Below, in pieces: positions 48,601-57,977 of a stretch of DNA of 64,000 nt (positions are counted from its first letter, which is position 1; each line of letters starts with the position of its first letter). The position numbers were made by a program, and so were the translations under genes. The stretch covers positions 37,435 to 101,434 of the forward strand of contig SDOX01000015.1 of the NCBI GenBank assembly GCA_004565275.1, given 5' to 3'. The notes beneath the pieces are model-generated. The model was not told the DNA's origin and did not search any database. It saw only the letters and a program-made list of their open reading frames with translations. This DNA comes from Nannochloropsis salina CCMP1776 (taxonomy: Eukaryota > Sar > Eustigmatophyceae > Eustigmatales > Monodopsidaceae).

Positions 48601-48696
48601 AATGCTACCGTCTCCCAGAACGGCGTTCAGTGACCGGCCTGCGGTTAAAGCGGCATCCCTCTCAGACAGCAGACGAAGCCATGAAGGCCTACTCAT
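39675..48696 (-). CDS. Seven-transmembrane receptor fused to inositol polyphosphate 5-phosphatase
   Basis: Twenty-three exons splice in one frame (1,478 residues): 48609-48696, 48468-48561, 48181-48346, 47946-48051, 47614-47765, 47306-47394, 47039-47140, 46714-46845, 46288-46395, 46014-46136, 45749-45923, 45193-45486, 44863-44971, 44377-44482, 44025-44133, 43675-43779, 42674-43534, 42261-42408, 42028-42112, 41167-41863, 40825-40965, 40607-40724, 39675-40003. Seven hydrophobic helices fill residues about 55-345 (SVVASAVVGTWIW, VIILFIIDFIGSLI, MLAIACLGVVLYGVFW, LMLVAIVIPSALSIG, GLLDALIFGSPLLIG). The 5-phosphatase domain follows: VFISTCNVGG, ITAHFAADKHG, LLGDLNYR, APIRFPPSFRW, RPPSYTDRIL and SDHRPV, all catalytic motifs intact. 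A 230-residue Ser/Glu-rich insert (exon 17) interrupts it. A C2-like tail ends the protein. It would remove 5-phosphates from phosphoinositides at a membrane. An upstream N-terminal exon could be missing. Confidence 0.9.
40399..40430. repeat. (GGGA)n microsatellite
   Basis: About eight GGGA units on the plus strand in the last intron of the receptor-phosphatase gene, CCCT in the sense direction. Confidence 0.9.
42129..42152. repeat. (AT)n dinucleotide repeat
   Basis: An alternating AT run of about 24 bases in an intron of the receptor-phosphatase gene, just 3' of the exon at 42028-42112 on the plus-strand map. Confidence 0.8.
43566..43598. repeat. 13-bp tandem repeat, three copies
   Basis: GAGGTGAGAAAAA repeated in tandem, the third copy partial, in the intron upstream of the large exon 17. 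Each unit contains GAG/GTGAGA, which on the plus strand looks like a splice donor but is on the wrong strand for this gene. Confidence 0.75.
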
Positions 48697-48872
48697 GATC
48701 CTAGGTCAGCAACCGCGCCGACCGCACATGTTGCCTGCATCCTGTGAGACTGTTGAGGCGCGACGCGCGTTGATAGATGGGGTATTAGACACTGTCCTAG
48801 CCGTACGAGAATAGCTCGATCCGTGGAAAACCGTTGCTGGTAGCGAGGAGAGGGGGAGGGGAGGTTAGCGGA

Positions 48873-49214
48873 GAGATGCAGGAGACTGCACATGCGTCAT
48901 TATCACGAGGAAAAACACAACAATTGCCCAGTTACGTGGCCGTGAGATCTGTACATGTGATGGAACGATGCCTCGCTACAATCATGGCCAGGTGCTGTAC
49001 CAGCGGGGACGGTTGCATGTACTTCCTGGACACGATCTTCCACGCCGGAGCGCGTATCATGCCAGTGTATCATGGCGACAAAGGAATGATGAATCTCGCG
49101 GGTCGAGGTCTTATTTCATTTCACCTCACTATCATGGAGATTATCGGCAAAGTACCAACCTTAGCTATCGCATTTCAAATGTTTGCGGAAGGAGGGAGGA
49201 TTTATTTGCGCCAG
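48873..49214 (+). CDS. Possible exon of an unknown gene
   Basis: An ATG at 48873 opens 114 codons that end at a good donor (CGCCAG/GTAAGG). The stretch includes hydrophobic segments (RGLISFHLTIMEIIGK, VPTLAIAFQMF) that could be membrane helices. It starts 177 bases from the start codon of the oppositely oriented receptor gene. I recognise no family and could not extend the model convincingly to the frame at 49518-49778, so this may be chance. Confidence 0.25.
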
Positions 49215-50284
49215 GTAAGGTTCAGAGTAAAGTGGGTGCCACCCTTCAACGCATTATGACCAAATGCATGATGGTGATACCCCAGAAAAGGCTTCTAAGA
49301 CGTTTCCGCACGACTAGCATGATGAACAAATGTAGATGGCAGATTGCTAAATCGTCTTAGACGCTTTATGCGCACAACAACTACCTAAACTTACCGCGCC
49401 GCGAGGCCGGCATAGTTGTCTGACCGTGCTCAAATTGATACTCTTTAATGACCTTATGTTCCCTCAAATTGTTCTCAATCTTTCATGTGAAAATAACTCA
49501 CTTATTTCCTTTTTCGAATGGAAAGCTGGTCAGATGTGTCCTTCCGCAGGTTTATGTCCTACACTATGAAACAGCCGCCGGGTAGTCGCGGGAAGTCCGT
49601 AGCTCAACGCACGATCGGCGGCGCGCATCTACCAATAAAGGGAGAGGAACGGGTGACGTATTTGAAGGATCTGGAAAAAGAGAAGGAGCGAGGAAGACTA
49701 GTGGACCGTAAAACACAGAAGGATGTTTGCGTTGGGAATGGAACTTACCCAGTGCCCGGATCAAACCTGAGATTCTAAAAAAAGCTTGTCACCTTTACTG
49801 TTAGACAGAACTTACACCGAAAATTAAATATAAACATAATCGAGTCTCACTGCTTCCTTATTGTGTCCAGTTACCATTACAAACTGGAAGATCAGGTACT
49901 AATTAGGCATTGTTCGTCTCGATAGCAAGCCATTCTTTGTAGTCCGTATGGGACACGACAAATGAGTCAAGGCAAAGATCGCAAGGTATTGTACTTGCAA
50001 TAATATAGCCTTCCGAATAGTCTACGTAAAGTTTTGAACAGGGGATCTCCATACCGAAGTCCATTCATGGAAATGAAAGAAATGATTTCGAAAAAATGGT
50101 CGAGCCCATGGCAAGCCATGACTAGAATGGAAGAGAAACTATACTAGATCGGCAACGAACTTACCAACCAAGCGTAGCGAGAAAACTTTTGTGAACGGAA
50201 GGATCGTCCAAACAGATAAGAATTTATCAGGGAATATACGAATGAATCGACATCCTTTAGGCTCGGCCAAGGGGGTTGTTAGCC

Positions 50285-50512
50285 GAGGGTGGCTTACGGT
50301 AAGCGAGTGGGGACCTGTTAAAAATGTCCTTCCAGCTAAAAGAGAGAGACTGATGTTCCTCGATAGATGGATGTAAAGGCATACTTTGGGCACCTGCCTA
50401 GGGCGCCTGCCTAACCGAGCCTTCATCTATATGTATCGAGGAACATCAATCTCTCTCTTTTAGCCGACACAATATTTTAACAGATCCCCCTTCGCTGGGC
50501 GTAAGCCGCCCT
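50285..50512. repeat. Imperfect inverted repeat (foldback element)
   Basis: Two arms of about 88 bases, 50285-50373 and 50423-50512, are reverse complements with scattered mismatches. Shared blocks include GGCTTACG, ACCTGTTAAAA, AGCTAAAAGAGAGAGA and TGATGTTCCTCGATA. The 49-base loop holds a short imperfect duplication of CACCTGCCTAGG/CGCCTGCCTAAC. No open reading frame is inside. It could be a MITE-like element, a foldback transposon remnant or a structured RNA precursor; no target-site duplication is obvious. Confidence 0.75.
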
Positions 50513-51490
50513 TCACTCCCTATGCCCCCAATTGAAGTCTAATTTGATCGGTCGCTCCTTCTTAGGGTTCTCACACTAAAAAATCTTGCGTTCATGAAAG
50601 AAGTTATAGCTACACTAAAATACTGATTTCATAGCCGATCTAGTGAAAATTCTTTTTATTCTGGTCATGGCATGCCTCAAGCACGCCCATTTCTTCGATT
50701 TTCGGGAGTGGACTTCGGTGCGGAGACTTCTTCTTTCCAAATTGCACTTAGACTCCTCTAGAGGCTGAATAGTTGCAAGGTCGAAACCTTGCGATCTTAA
50801 CCTTCAATATTTTGTCACCTGGGTTACTTCTCCCGATTCTTCGGGTAGCCCAACTCCGTATTGAATTCGCAAGGTGACTCCTCGCCCCAACAGAGGGTCT
50901 GGATCGTGGAAGCGAGGGCTTATCCGGATAGCTTACTGAAAACTCTTCTGACTGCAGCGATTTGAGGGACCCAAATCCTCAAGATGTTCGAAAGCAGCCA
51001 TTCGTCCGTCAGCTGCTCTGCTGGCACTTGTAGAGGACCGGCCAGAGCCTGCTTGTACCTTCCAACTAGCTAGCTAGCACGAGATAAAATAAAGTACCCA
51101 AAAAAATGGTGAGATGCGAGGTCATCTGCCTGTGCCTTTGTCTACGGGAATTGGTGAAGGAAGACCTCCCTCCCGGCATTCATTTATTACTCAGCCGTTT
51201 CATCTCAAATTTGAATTCATCTCACCAAAAAAAACGGAAATCCGGAGTGAAACAATGAGCAATATCATTGATCACCAACATTTGATTGATTTATGACTTA
51301 CAGATGGAAAAAAAGAGATACTAATCTTGGAATGCTGATTTCGATCGTAGCCATACCCCTTATGTCTGCAAATTATCAATCATTTAGTACTGACATCAAG
51401 AAATTTGTTCCATCTTTAACAACACCACCATTCTTTTCATACTATCGTACCGCAAGACAGCCCATCCACGGCGACATTTAGGGGGATTCC

Positions 51491-53382
51491 ATGCGGCCCC
51501 CACCGCACTTTATACCTGATACCCCACATCGACGGAGACGGTCTGCAGTTTTCACCTCAGTAGCATTATGCTTCATTGCTCCATTATTCTACATCGTCTG
51601 TCTCATATCGTACCACATGGAGGGCCAAGACGACGTCCTCAGGTTCTCTATTTCCAATCCCTTTGCTTCTCCGATACCAAAGAAAGAGAGCTTGATTATC
51701 AAAACTGCAATTTCGAAAGGCGGAATAGGAATCCCCCTTCTACAAAGCAAGGAGAACCATCGTACCTTCAGCACTATAATTCGGCATGCCCTCAAACCTT
51801 TAGTACCGGGTCTTATGATCGCTGCGTCCCTTGATGAAGAAAGTATGAGTGTACCTTCATCCCAAGGACGGGCACTAACAAGGATGCAGAGCTCGGAGAG
51901 CCCAATGCCAGGAAAGGGAGAAGAGAAACGTTCCTCTGACTACTTCAGGCGGCTTGTCTCGGCCCCGGGGGGAATCAAGCTACAAAGTATCTCTGACGCG
52001 CAATACGTTGGGATGGTAGGTCTTGGCACACCTCCTCAATACTTCCGCGTCCTGTTTGATACAGGATCAACGGATGTTTGGGTCCCCGCAGCGAATTGTC
52101 CGTCGTGCGGTCCGGGCCGGCGGGGATTTCATCCTGGGGCTTCTCGTACGTATCGGGACGTGCTGGAAAAGGATGACGATATGGAGGACGACGATGGAGT
52201 CCTGCCTCGGCTGTTCGAGGCGATGTATGCCGATGGCATTGTTGCGGGAAAGAAGGGCGAGGATACATTAAGAATTGGAGATGTTGCCATTGACGGCATA
52301 AAATTTGGTCAGGCAATCTATGAAGATGGAGAGCTTACATTAGCGTCCTGGGACGGTGTGGTGGGCCTAGGCCTCGGTAAAGCGGGGGAGATTAGCAAGC
52401 CGACGGTGCTGGAGGCGTTGCGGGAGCAGCATCCCGATCTGCCTTTCCATTTCTCTGTCTTCTTGGCAGCAGACGACCGGGGATTGGTCGAAGAATCATG
52501 CTCGGAGCTACGCTTGGGAGGCTACGACCTAGACAAGGTAGGGCAAAACGCTTCCTGGCACTTTGCTCCACTAGTTCTGGACGAAGAAGGGGGTGCAGGG
52601 AAGAGCTGGGGAGGGAACGGGGAAGAAGAGGAGTCGATAAGCATAATGAGACAAGGCAGGTGGTCCGTCGGCGTGAATGGCGTGGAGGTCCGTGCACGCA
52701 ACCACCAGCAGCCGGGCCGAGGCGAAATTTTGCGACTTGAAGAAATGAAGGAGCTGAACGAAGGCGGTACAAATGAAGCGGGATGGGGTCATGGCATCGC
52801 CATTCTAGACACAGGCGCCTCCCTCTTCATTCCTCCATCGACGGAATATCCCCGCCTACTTTCTCTCGTCACGCAGGGCCTTCACTGCACGGGGTCAAGT
52901 ACGTATAGCTCCACGAAAACGCCCTCGTCTGGGTGGCTTCCGACTTGCTACGGCGTTTCCGTCTCCGATTTTCCGGATTTGGTCGTTCGTTTCCAAGATG
53001 GGCCCTCCCTGCCCCTCCGCGCGGAAGACTATGTCTCGTGCTCCCTCAGCATCTGTATCCTGCTCCTACAAGACGTCGCTGACAATCCCTTTTGGGTCCT
53101 GGGCGAGGTTTGGCTCGAGGCCTACTACACGCTCTTTGACATTGCAAACCAAAGGCTTGGCTTTGCCTGCCCTCGGGAAGGTTGCGCAGGAGGGTCCTGG
53201 CATGGAGAACGGCATGCATATGGGCCGTTCGCCTGGGCGAAATTGGCGCCGTTCCTTGCGATCTTGCTGGGGATTGTGGGATGGCAGTGTTGGGGTCTCA
53301 TTTTTGAGGTGGTGGAATTCATCTTTCTCGAGGAAAGACGGGTAAGAAGCGTCGAAGGGAGGGAAGAAGAAGGGGTGGAAAG

Positions 53383-53413
<31 letters not shown>

Positions 53414-53989
53414 GAGGAGGAGGAGGAGGAGGAAGAGGAGGGGGAAGCCCCTGGATTTTTGTTCAATTTACTCAATAGGCATGACAGTCGGGGCACAGAG
53501 CATTTGGAAGAGGAATCTGAGGATGAGGAGGTTAGCTTTGCTATCCTTGATTCGAGAGCTGTTCACCGCGCGGTGTCGGCTTTAACGAGCGTGCCACAGC
53601 GAGGATTTCGGTGGATGTGGGGTGAGAGAGACTCGATGTGGACGTCCTCCTTTGTTCATAGATGGTGGCCTTCAGCAAGGCGGTCGTCGCAAGAGCGTCG
53701 GGGCCGGACCATGTCTCTGGTGACGTTTCAATCCGGTGCAGGCGGAGAGAACGGGGGCTCAAAGGACGAGGATGAGCTGCTCCGTCACGATAAAGAGGAA
53801 GATGTTATATTTAAGGGAATAATGGACAAAGGAGGAGGAAACAGATGTCATGGAGGCCAGCGGCATCGTGGGTGGTCGTTAGAAGGTCTCTATCCCCGCC
53901 CGCGGGGTCGGACGTCGAGCAACAGCCTTACTGTTATACCAGCTTCAGAGACTTTCAATGGAGAGGAGATAGGTATAGGTAGATCTTAA
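51491..53989 (+). CDS. Membrane-anchored pepsin-like aspartic protease (A1 family)
   Basis: A single-exon gene of 832 residues. A short basic N-terminus precedes a signal anchor (FTSVALCFIAPLFYIVCLI, residues about 20-40). After a linker, the catalytic domain opens with YVGMVGLGTPPQYFRVLFDT. The first active-site motif is FDTGSTDVW (about residue 188), the second LDTGASLFI (about 438), and FWVLGEVWLEAYYTLFDIAN marks the end of the fold. The spacing between the two aspartates, about 250 residues, exceeds the usual 180 because of acidic inserts. A second membrane helix (FLAILLGIVGWQCWGLIF, about 590-610) follows, then an uninterrupted Glu run and a long charged tail. Both ends are thus membrane-linked, with the protease in the lumen or outside. 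Substrate unknown. Confidence 0.9.
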
Positions 53990-54878
53990 TGAAAAAACGT
54001 TACTGAGGACCGCCTCTCATGTATATTTCAATCATAATTTTTGGGGTGTACGCCTCGTATCGTGATCATGCCGGTACTTTAAATGTAAAAAAAAATTACT
54101 TGGAAATATGGTGATTTATTGATATAAAAAGAGGTCGTGCTCGTGATCGCCTTGTATGAACTTTACTCGTGGCTGATGCCTATCTTCAGACAGGAGTGTT
54201 GAGAGCCTTGGTCTGTCTAGGAGCGTGGGTTTTCATATCGAATGGAGTGTGTGAAGGGAGTGTTTTCTTTGTTAGTTTGAAAGTTTTGCGAGAGCGGGAA
54301 AAGGGGATGAGGGTCGCCTTGAAACTATGGGAGTCACGGCCTACTATGTTCCTTTAATCGTGTTGGAAGCCTTTCATACTTTCACAGTTAGAACATAAAT
54401 GGTGTCTTGATGGCAACATCTCATTTCAGTTCTCGACTCGCGACTCGTTTTTTTTTTCCATATCTTTATATTTCCTTACCCAAGCACAAATACGTGAGCT
54501 TAAAAGCCAAATGTTGTTTCAATTAAAGTTTCTCTGAACTGGAAGGAGAAGAAAATAAAAAAAAGAAAATCCCATAATGTTTTAGAAAAAGTCCGGACTC
54601 ACACGGATAGGAGACAATAAGTAAGCGGGGTCCTCTCACGAAGGAGCGCCTCGCCGCTCAAAAGGCAAACACGCTAGCAGAGCGCCCAGGAGTCCACCAA
54701 GTCAAACTCTCATATCTTAAACTCACTGGTTCATTTGTTGCCACAGATTTGCTTGATTTTGCGGTGTCAGTTGAGGAGCAATGTCTGAACCTCCTGGCGC
54801 TTGATCTTAGCCTGAGGATGCCCAGACTGAACGAGTACTACCTTGGATCGAAATCTCAAGCCGACTATCCGATAAACA
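53990..54878. other. Intergenic region
   Basis: About 890 AT-rich bases between two same-strand single-exon genes. Short frames at 54169-54357 and 54749-54931 lack features; the second overlaps the next start in another frame. I see no RNA gene. Confidence 0.35.
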
Positions 54879-56717
54879 ATGTATTCCATATCATGTTTCA
54901 AATGTGCGGGGACGGGTCACGTGCAAATTAAGCGAAAGGTCAAACGATCTCATTGTGCTCCGGACAGTCCCGACGACACTCCTCAGTCGTTGACGCCCTT
55001 ACCAAAGTTACAACTGGCTGCGGACGAAGCCCTTGTAACTAAAGGCAACCGCACAGCCCAAATCACTCGAACGTGTCATGTTTGTCAGGGTCGAGGAGAA
55101 ATCGTCTCGACTAAAAAGCGGCGGGGGATGGATACGACCGGTGTCGTCACGATCCCTCGCCGTCCACCTGACTTCAAATTACGCGGCCCCTTACGTCCTT
55201 CGTCTATGACAAGCCCGCATCCTCAAGCAGGGGAAGCTCTATGTTGTCTCTCAGGAGATTGGCGGATCTTTCAGCCCGTGGGAGGTCATCGGTACTCCAC
55301 GGACGATGTAGTTACCGCCTGGATCGCGGGTGAAGAGATGAGACGAGGCTGGGGACGTGAACTGTTGCGAGGCGTAGAGTCAGACAAGGCTGATGGAGAA
55401 TGCACGGGCCTCTTGCTGATCCATGGTGGAGGAGAGAAGGAAGCAGATAGTAGAAGAGAGGAAGTCGTTCGGGGGGCCCAGGAGCAGGGCGAGGGCCTTC
55501 GGGGATTGGACTTGGGCTGTGGGCTGGGCAGCGTCCTGATGATGGTGTGCTGGCAGCTCCCTCGCCTTCACGCTGTCGGGATTGAGGCACAAGCAAGCTC
55601 GGTGGAGCGTGCGCGCCGCTCATTACTGGTCAACGGCTGTGCCGATCGCGCGTGTGTCCGTCATGGAGATTTTCGAAATTTCTTCCCTTTGCCGTCGTCA
55701 GGCAGCGCTGCCGCCAAAATCCGAACATCCCTCCCTGCGTCCCCTCCACCTCTTTCTCCTTTTATATCCTCGCCCTTGTCTCCCTCTTCTCCTGAATCGA
55801 GGGCTTTCGAGGCCCGCACTTTTCATCTCATCACAGGCACCCCACCCTACTTCGACGGCCATGGTGCCCCTGCTCCCTCCCACCCCGCAGATCCACCTAT
55901 TTCTGCCACCTCGCTTTCTTCCTGTACCTCCTCCACGTCCTCCCTGGCCCTCCACTCTTCTCCTTCCACGACCTCGACCGTCCTCAAAACCAAGAGTGGA
56001 AAAGCCCGCCTTCGTCCCTCTTTGTTGCCTGCCGCGGAAGACCAACGACCATGCAACTTCGAACTGCGAGGCGGTGTCGAAGCATACATTCAGACGGCCG
56101 CGGTCGCTTTGAGCGGCAGAGGGATGTTTGTCATGTGTGCCTCGGATCTACCGGGCGTCGAGGCCCGTGTCTTGCGAGCAGCAGCGGCGGAAGATCTCAC
56201 AGTTTTGAGGAAAGTTGAGGTGGAACCGAAGGAGGGGCAGCCGAACTTGTTTGCCGTCTATACGATGTGCCATGCGAATGTATCGCCCATGGCGACAGAA
56301 AAGAAGAGGAGAGGTCAAGATGGGAAGGACGGAAGTGTCGAGAGGGGGGAAAGCATGACGCATACACTCAAGGGAAGAGAAGAGGATGAGGAAAATGGAA
56401 ATGGAGCTACGCTAAGCACGGGACACGAATGTGGATTTGATGTGGTCGCGTCAAAACCAGGTATGGAGGGGCAGAGTGTGAAAATTTTAGGAGGTGTGGA
56501 GACTGGCAGTGTGGGTTTGGAGGGAGATGCACGAAAGCATGTATCACAGCAAAGAGAGCATGCGACGCGCTCATCTATTGTAATACGAGAGCGTTTGCCA
56601 GTTCGGAAAGCGATGCCTTCGACTTTACAATCAAACCCCAAAGCATCTATCAATCGAAGGACGTATGCCTATCGGCGGGTCCTTCATGACATGTGCATGC
56701 CTGACAACGAAATATGA
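54879..56717 (+). CDS. TrmN6-like methyltransferase with N-terminal CxxCxGxG zinc motifs
   Basis: A single-exon gene of 612 residues. Two CxxCxGxG motifs, CFKCAGTG (residue 6) and CHVCQGRG (about 67), resemble half of a DnaJ-type zinc domain. A COG4123/TrmN6-type Rossmann methyltransferase follows: GGHRYSTDDVVTAWIAGEE, the SAM-binding LDLGCGLGSVLMM (about 210), VGIEAQASSVERARRSLLVN and the substrate-loop motif ITGTPPYF (about 305), then FELRGGVEAYIQTAAVAL and GMFVMCASDLPG. The bacterial enzyme methylates A37 of tRNA-Val at N6; here the NPPY asparagine is Thr. Low-complexity Ser/Pro inserts sit beside the catalytic loop, and the last 150 residues look disordered. Fold is confident, substrate is not. 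Confidence 0.82.
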   Translation: MYSISCFKCAGTGHVQIKRKVKRSHCAPDSPDDTPQSLTPLPKLQLAADEALVTKGNRTAQITRTCHVCQGRGEIVSTKKRRGMDTTGVVTIPRRPPDFKLRGPLRPSSMTSPHPQAGEALCCLSGDWRIFQPVGGHRYSTDDVVTAWIAGEEMRRGWGRELLRGVESDKADGECTGLLLIHGGGEKEADSRREEVVRGAQEQGEGLRGLDLGCGLGSVLMMVCWQLPRLHAVGIEAQASSVERARRSLLVNGCADRACVRHGDFRNFFPLPSSGSAAAKIRTSLPASPPPLSPFISSPLSPSSPESRAFEARTFHLITGTPPYFDGHGAPAPSHPADPPISATSLSSCTSSTSSLALHSSPSTTSTVLKTKSGKARLRPSLLPAAEDQRPCNFELRGGVEAYIQTAAVALSGRGMFVMCASDLPGVEARVLRAAAAEDLTVLRKVEVEPKEGQPNLFAVYTMCHANVSPMATEKKRRGQDGKDGSVERGESMTHTLKGREEDEENGNGATLSTGHECGFDVVASKPGMEGQSVKILGGVETGSVGLEGDARKHVSQQREHATRSSIVIRERLPVRKAMPSTLQSNPKASINRRTYAYRRVLHDMCMPDNEI

Positions 56718-57977
56718 TTTTGTGACCCTCTCGTGCTGAGATAATAATTTTTAATTTGGTGGGTTAGATTCAATCTATATTCTGTTGATGCTAATCTACA
56801 TATGTATATCGTGCATGGATCTTGGAGATAATTCATCAGGGTTATCACTCTTGGATTAAATTTCTTCTTTATCATTAATTTGATCCGTGAGCGAAAGCCT
56901 TCCGTTATTCTCCTCATTTACGCAGGCTTTGAGCTCTCTTATTCTACAATTTTGTCATGTATAATCAACCGCAAAATCGATGACAAAAGACGTTTCTTAA
57001 TCTTTGCATGTCCTATAAATTACCGCTAGCCTGCGAGCACGGAACTATCTTCCGCAAAATGCCGTATATGCGAACATGAAATCGCAGCATACAGGATGCG
57101 TCCACCAATCAAAAAATTGACGAATAAAAGGAACATTTACTGCCGGCACAGTATGAGCCCTAGCGTCACACAGAGGGACATATCTTTCGTTCAATATAAT
57201 TCAGTCGTCCTGCTTGATGTCAAATGGGATCCCGTTCTTAAGTGATGGTAGCTGGTCTGCGCCAGAGAAAGAAGTTACTATAAATAACGAAATTATGTGA
57301 CCTCATGGACCGTGAAAATATTATTGGTTCAAAAAGAGGTACCTATCGAAAGATATGGTCGATCGATTGCGCTTTTCTCGCAGCCATGCATTCTTACAAG
57401 ACTTTTCTGCATGACCAGGAAAATATTCTGCGAGGTTTTTGAACACAAAAGATGTGCAATGCTGGAGCATTAAATCATCAATATAAGACAAAACATACAA
57501 GTCAGTTAGAATCTGGTCCTCTGCGGTGATTTGACTGCTCTGAAAACAGGAATCCTTGTGATGATACTTTGAATTAGGAATAAACGGTATTTCAAAATTC
57601 AAGAACCAGTGCTTACCGAAGATGCGAAAAGGCAGTCTCCTTTTCAGATCTGTCCAAACTTTTGGTATGGTAATTCAAGACACGAAAGACAGAAATTTTA
57701 GAACACATTAAATCCTGCAGCAGGTGACCCTATAGTATTGAATGGTAGCGTATGGATACACAAGTATTTCATCTCTGGATCTGTTTGTCGTCCCTCGCCA
57801 AAAAAAGTTAGCGAGGAGTCCCTGGACCGCAGTTTCTCATTGAAAACCATTTGTTTTTTATCACGCGAAGGATATTATGGATTAAGTCGTCGTAGAATAA
57901 ATCTACAAAGTGCATGACTTTTCAAGTTGGCCTGAGAAACGATTAATATTTATCACAAATCGGGCTCTCAGGGCGCT
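56718..57977. other. Intergenic region
   Basis: About 1.26 kb, AT-rich. A 93-codon minus-strand frame at 57321-57602 has no recognisable motif. No RNA gene or repeat seen; the promoter of the downstream LRR gene should be at its right end. Confidence 0.35.

Larger units (their letters stand above)
48697..51490. promoter_or_regulatory. Large divergent intergenic region
   Basis: About 2.8 kb between head-to-head genes. It holds the foldback repeat at 50285-50512, a perfect small hairpin at 50775-50792 (7-bp stem, CGAA loop) and two plus-strand open frames, one listed separately at 48873-49214 and one at 49518-49778 rich in Lys/Glu/Arg. Neither has a recognisable domain. No tRNA, snRNA or rRNA could be identified. 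Confidence 0.4.

Noticed and set aside
54749-54931. Short frame overlapping the methyltransferase start
   Set aside because: Overlaps the start of the confident gene in another frame and has no motif.
57321-57602. 93-residue minus-strand open frame
   Set aside because: Lies alone in AT-rich intergenic DNA without features of a real protein family.
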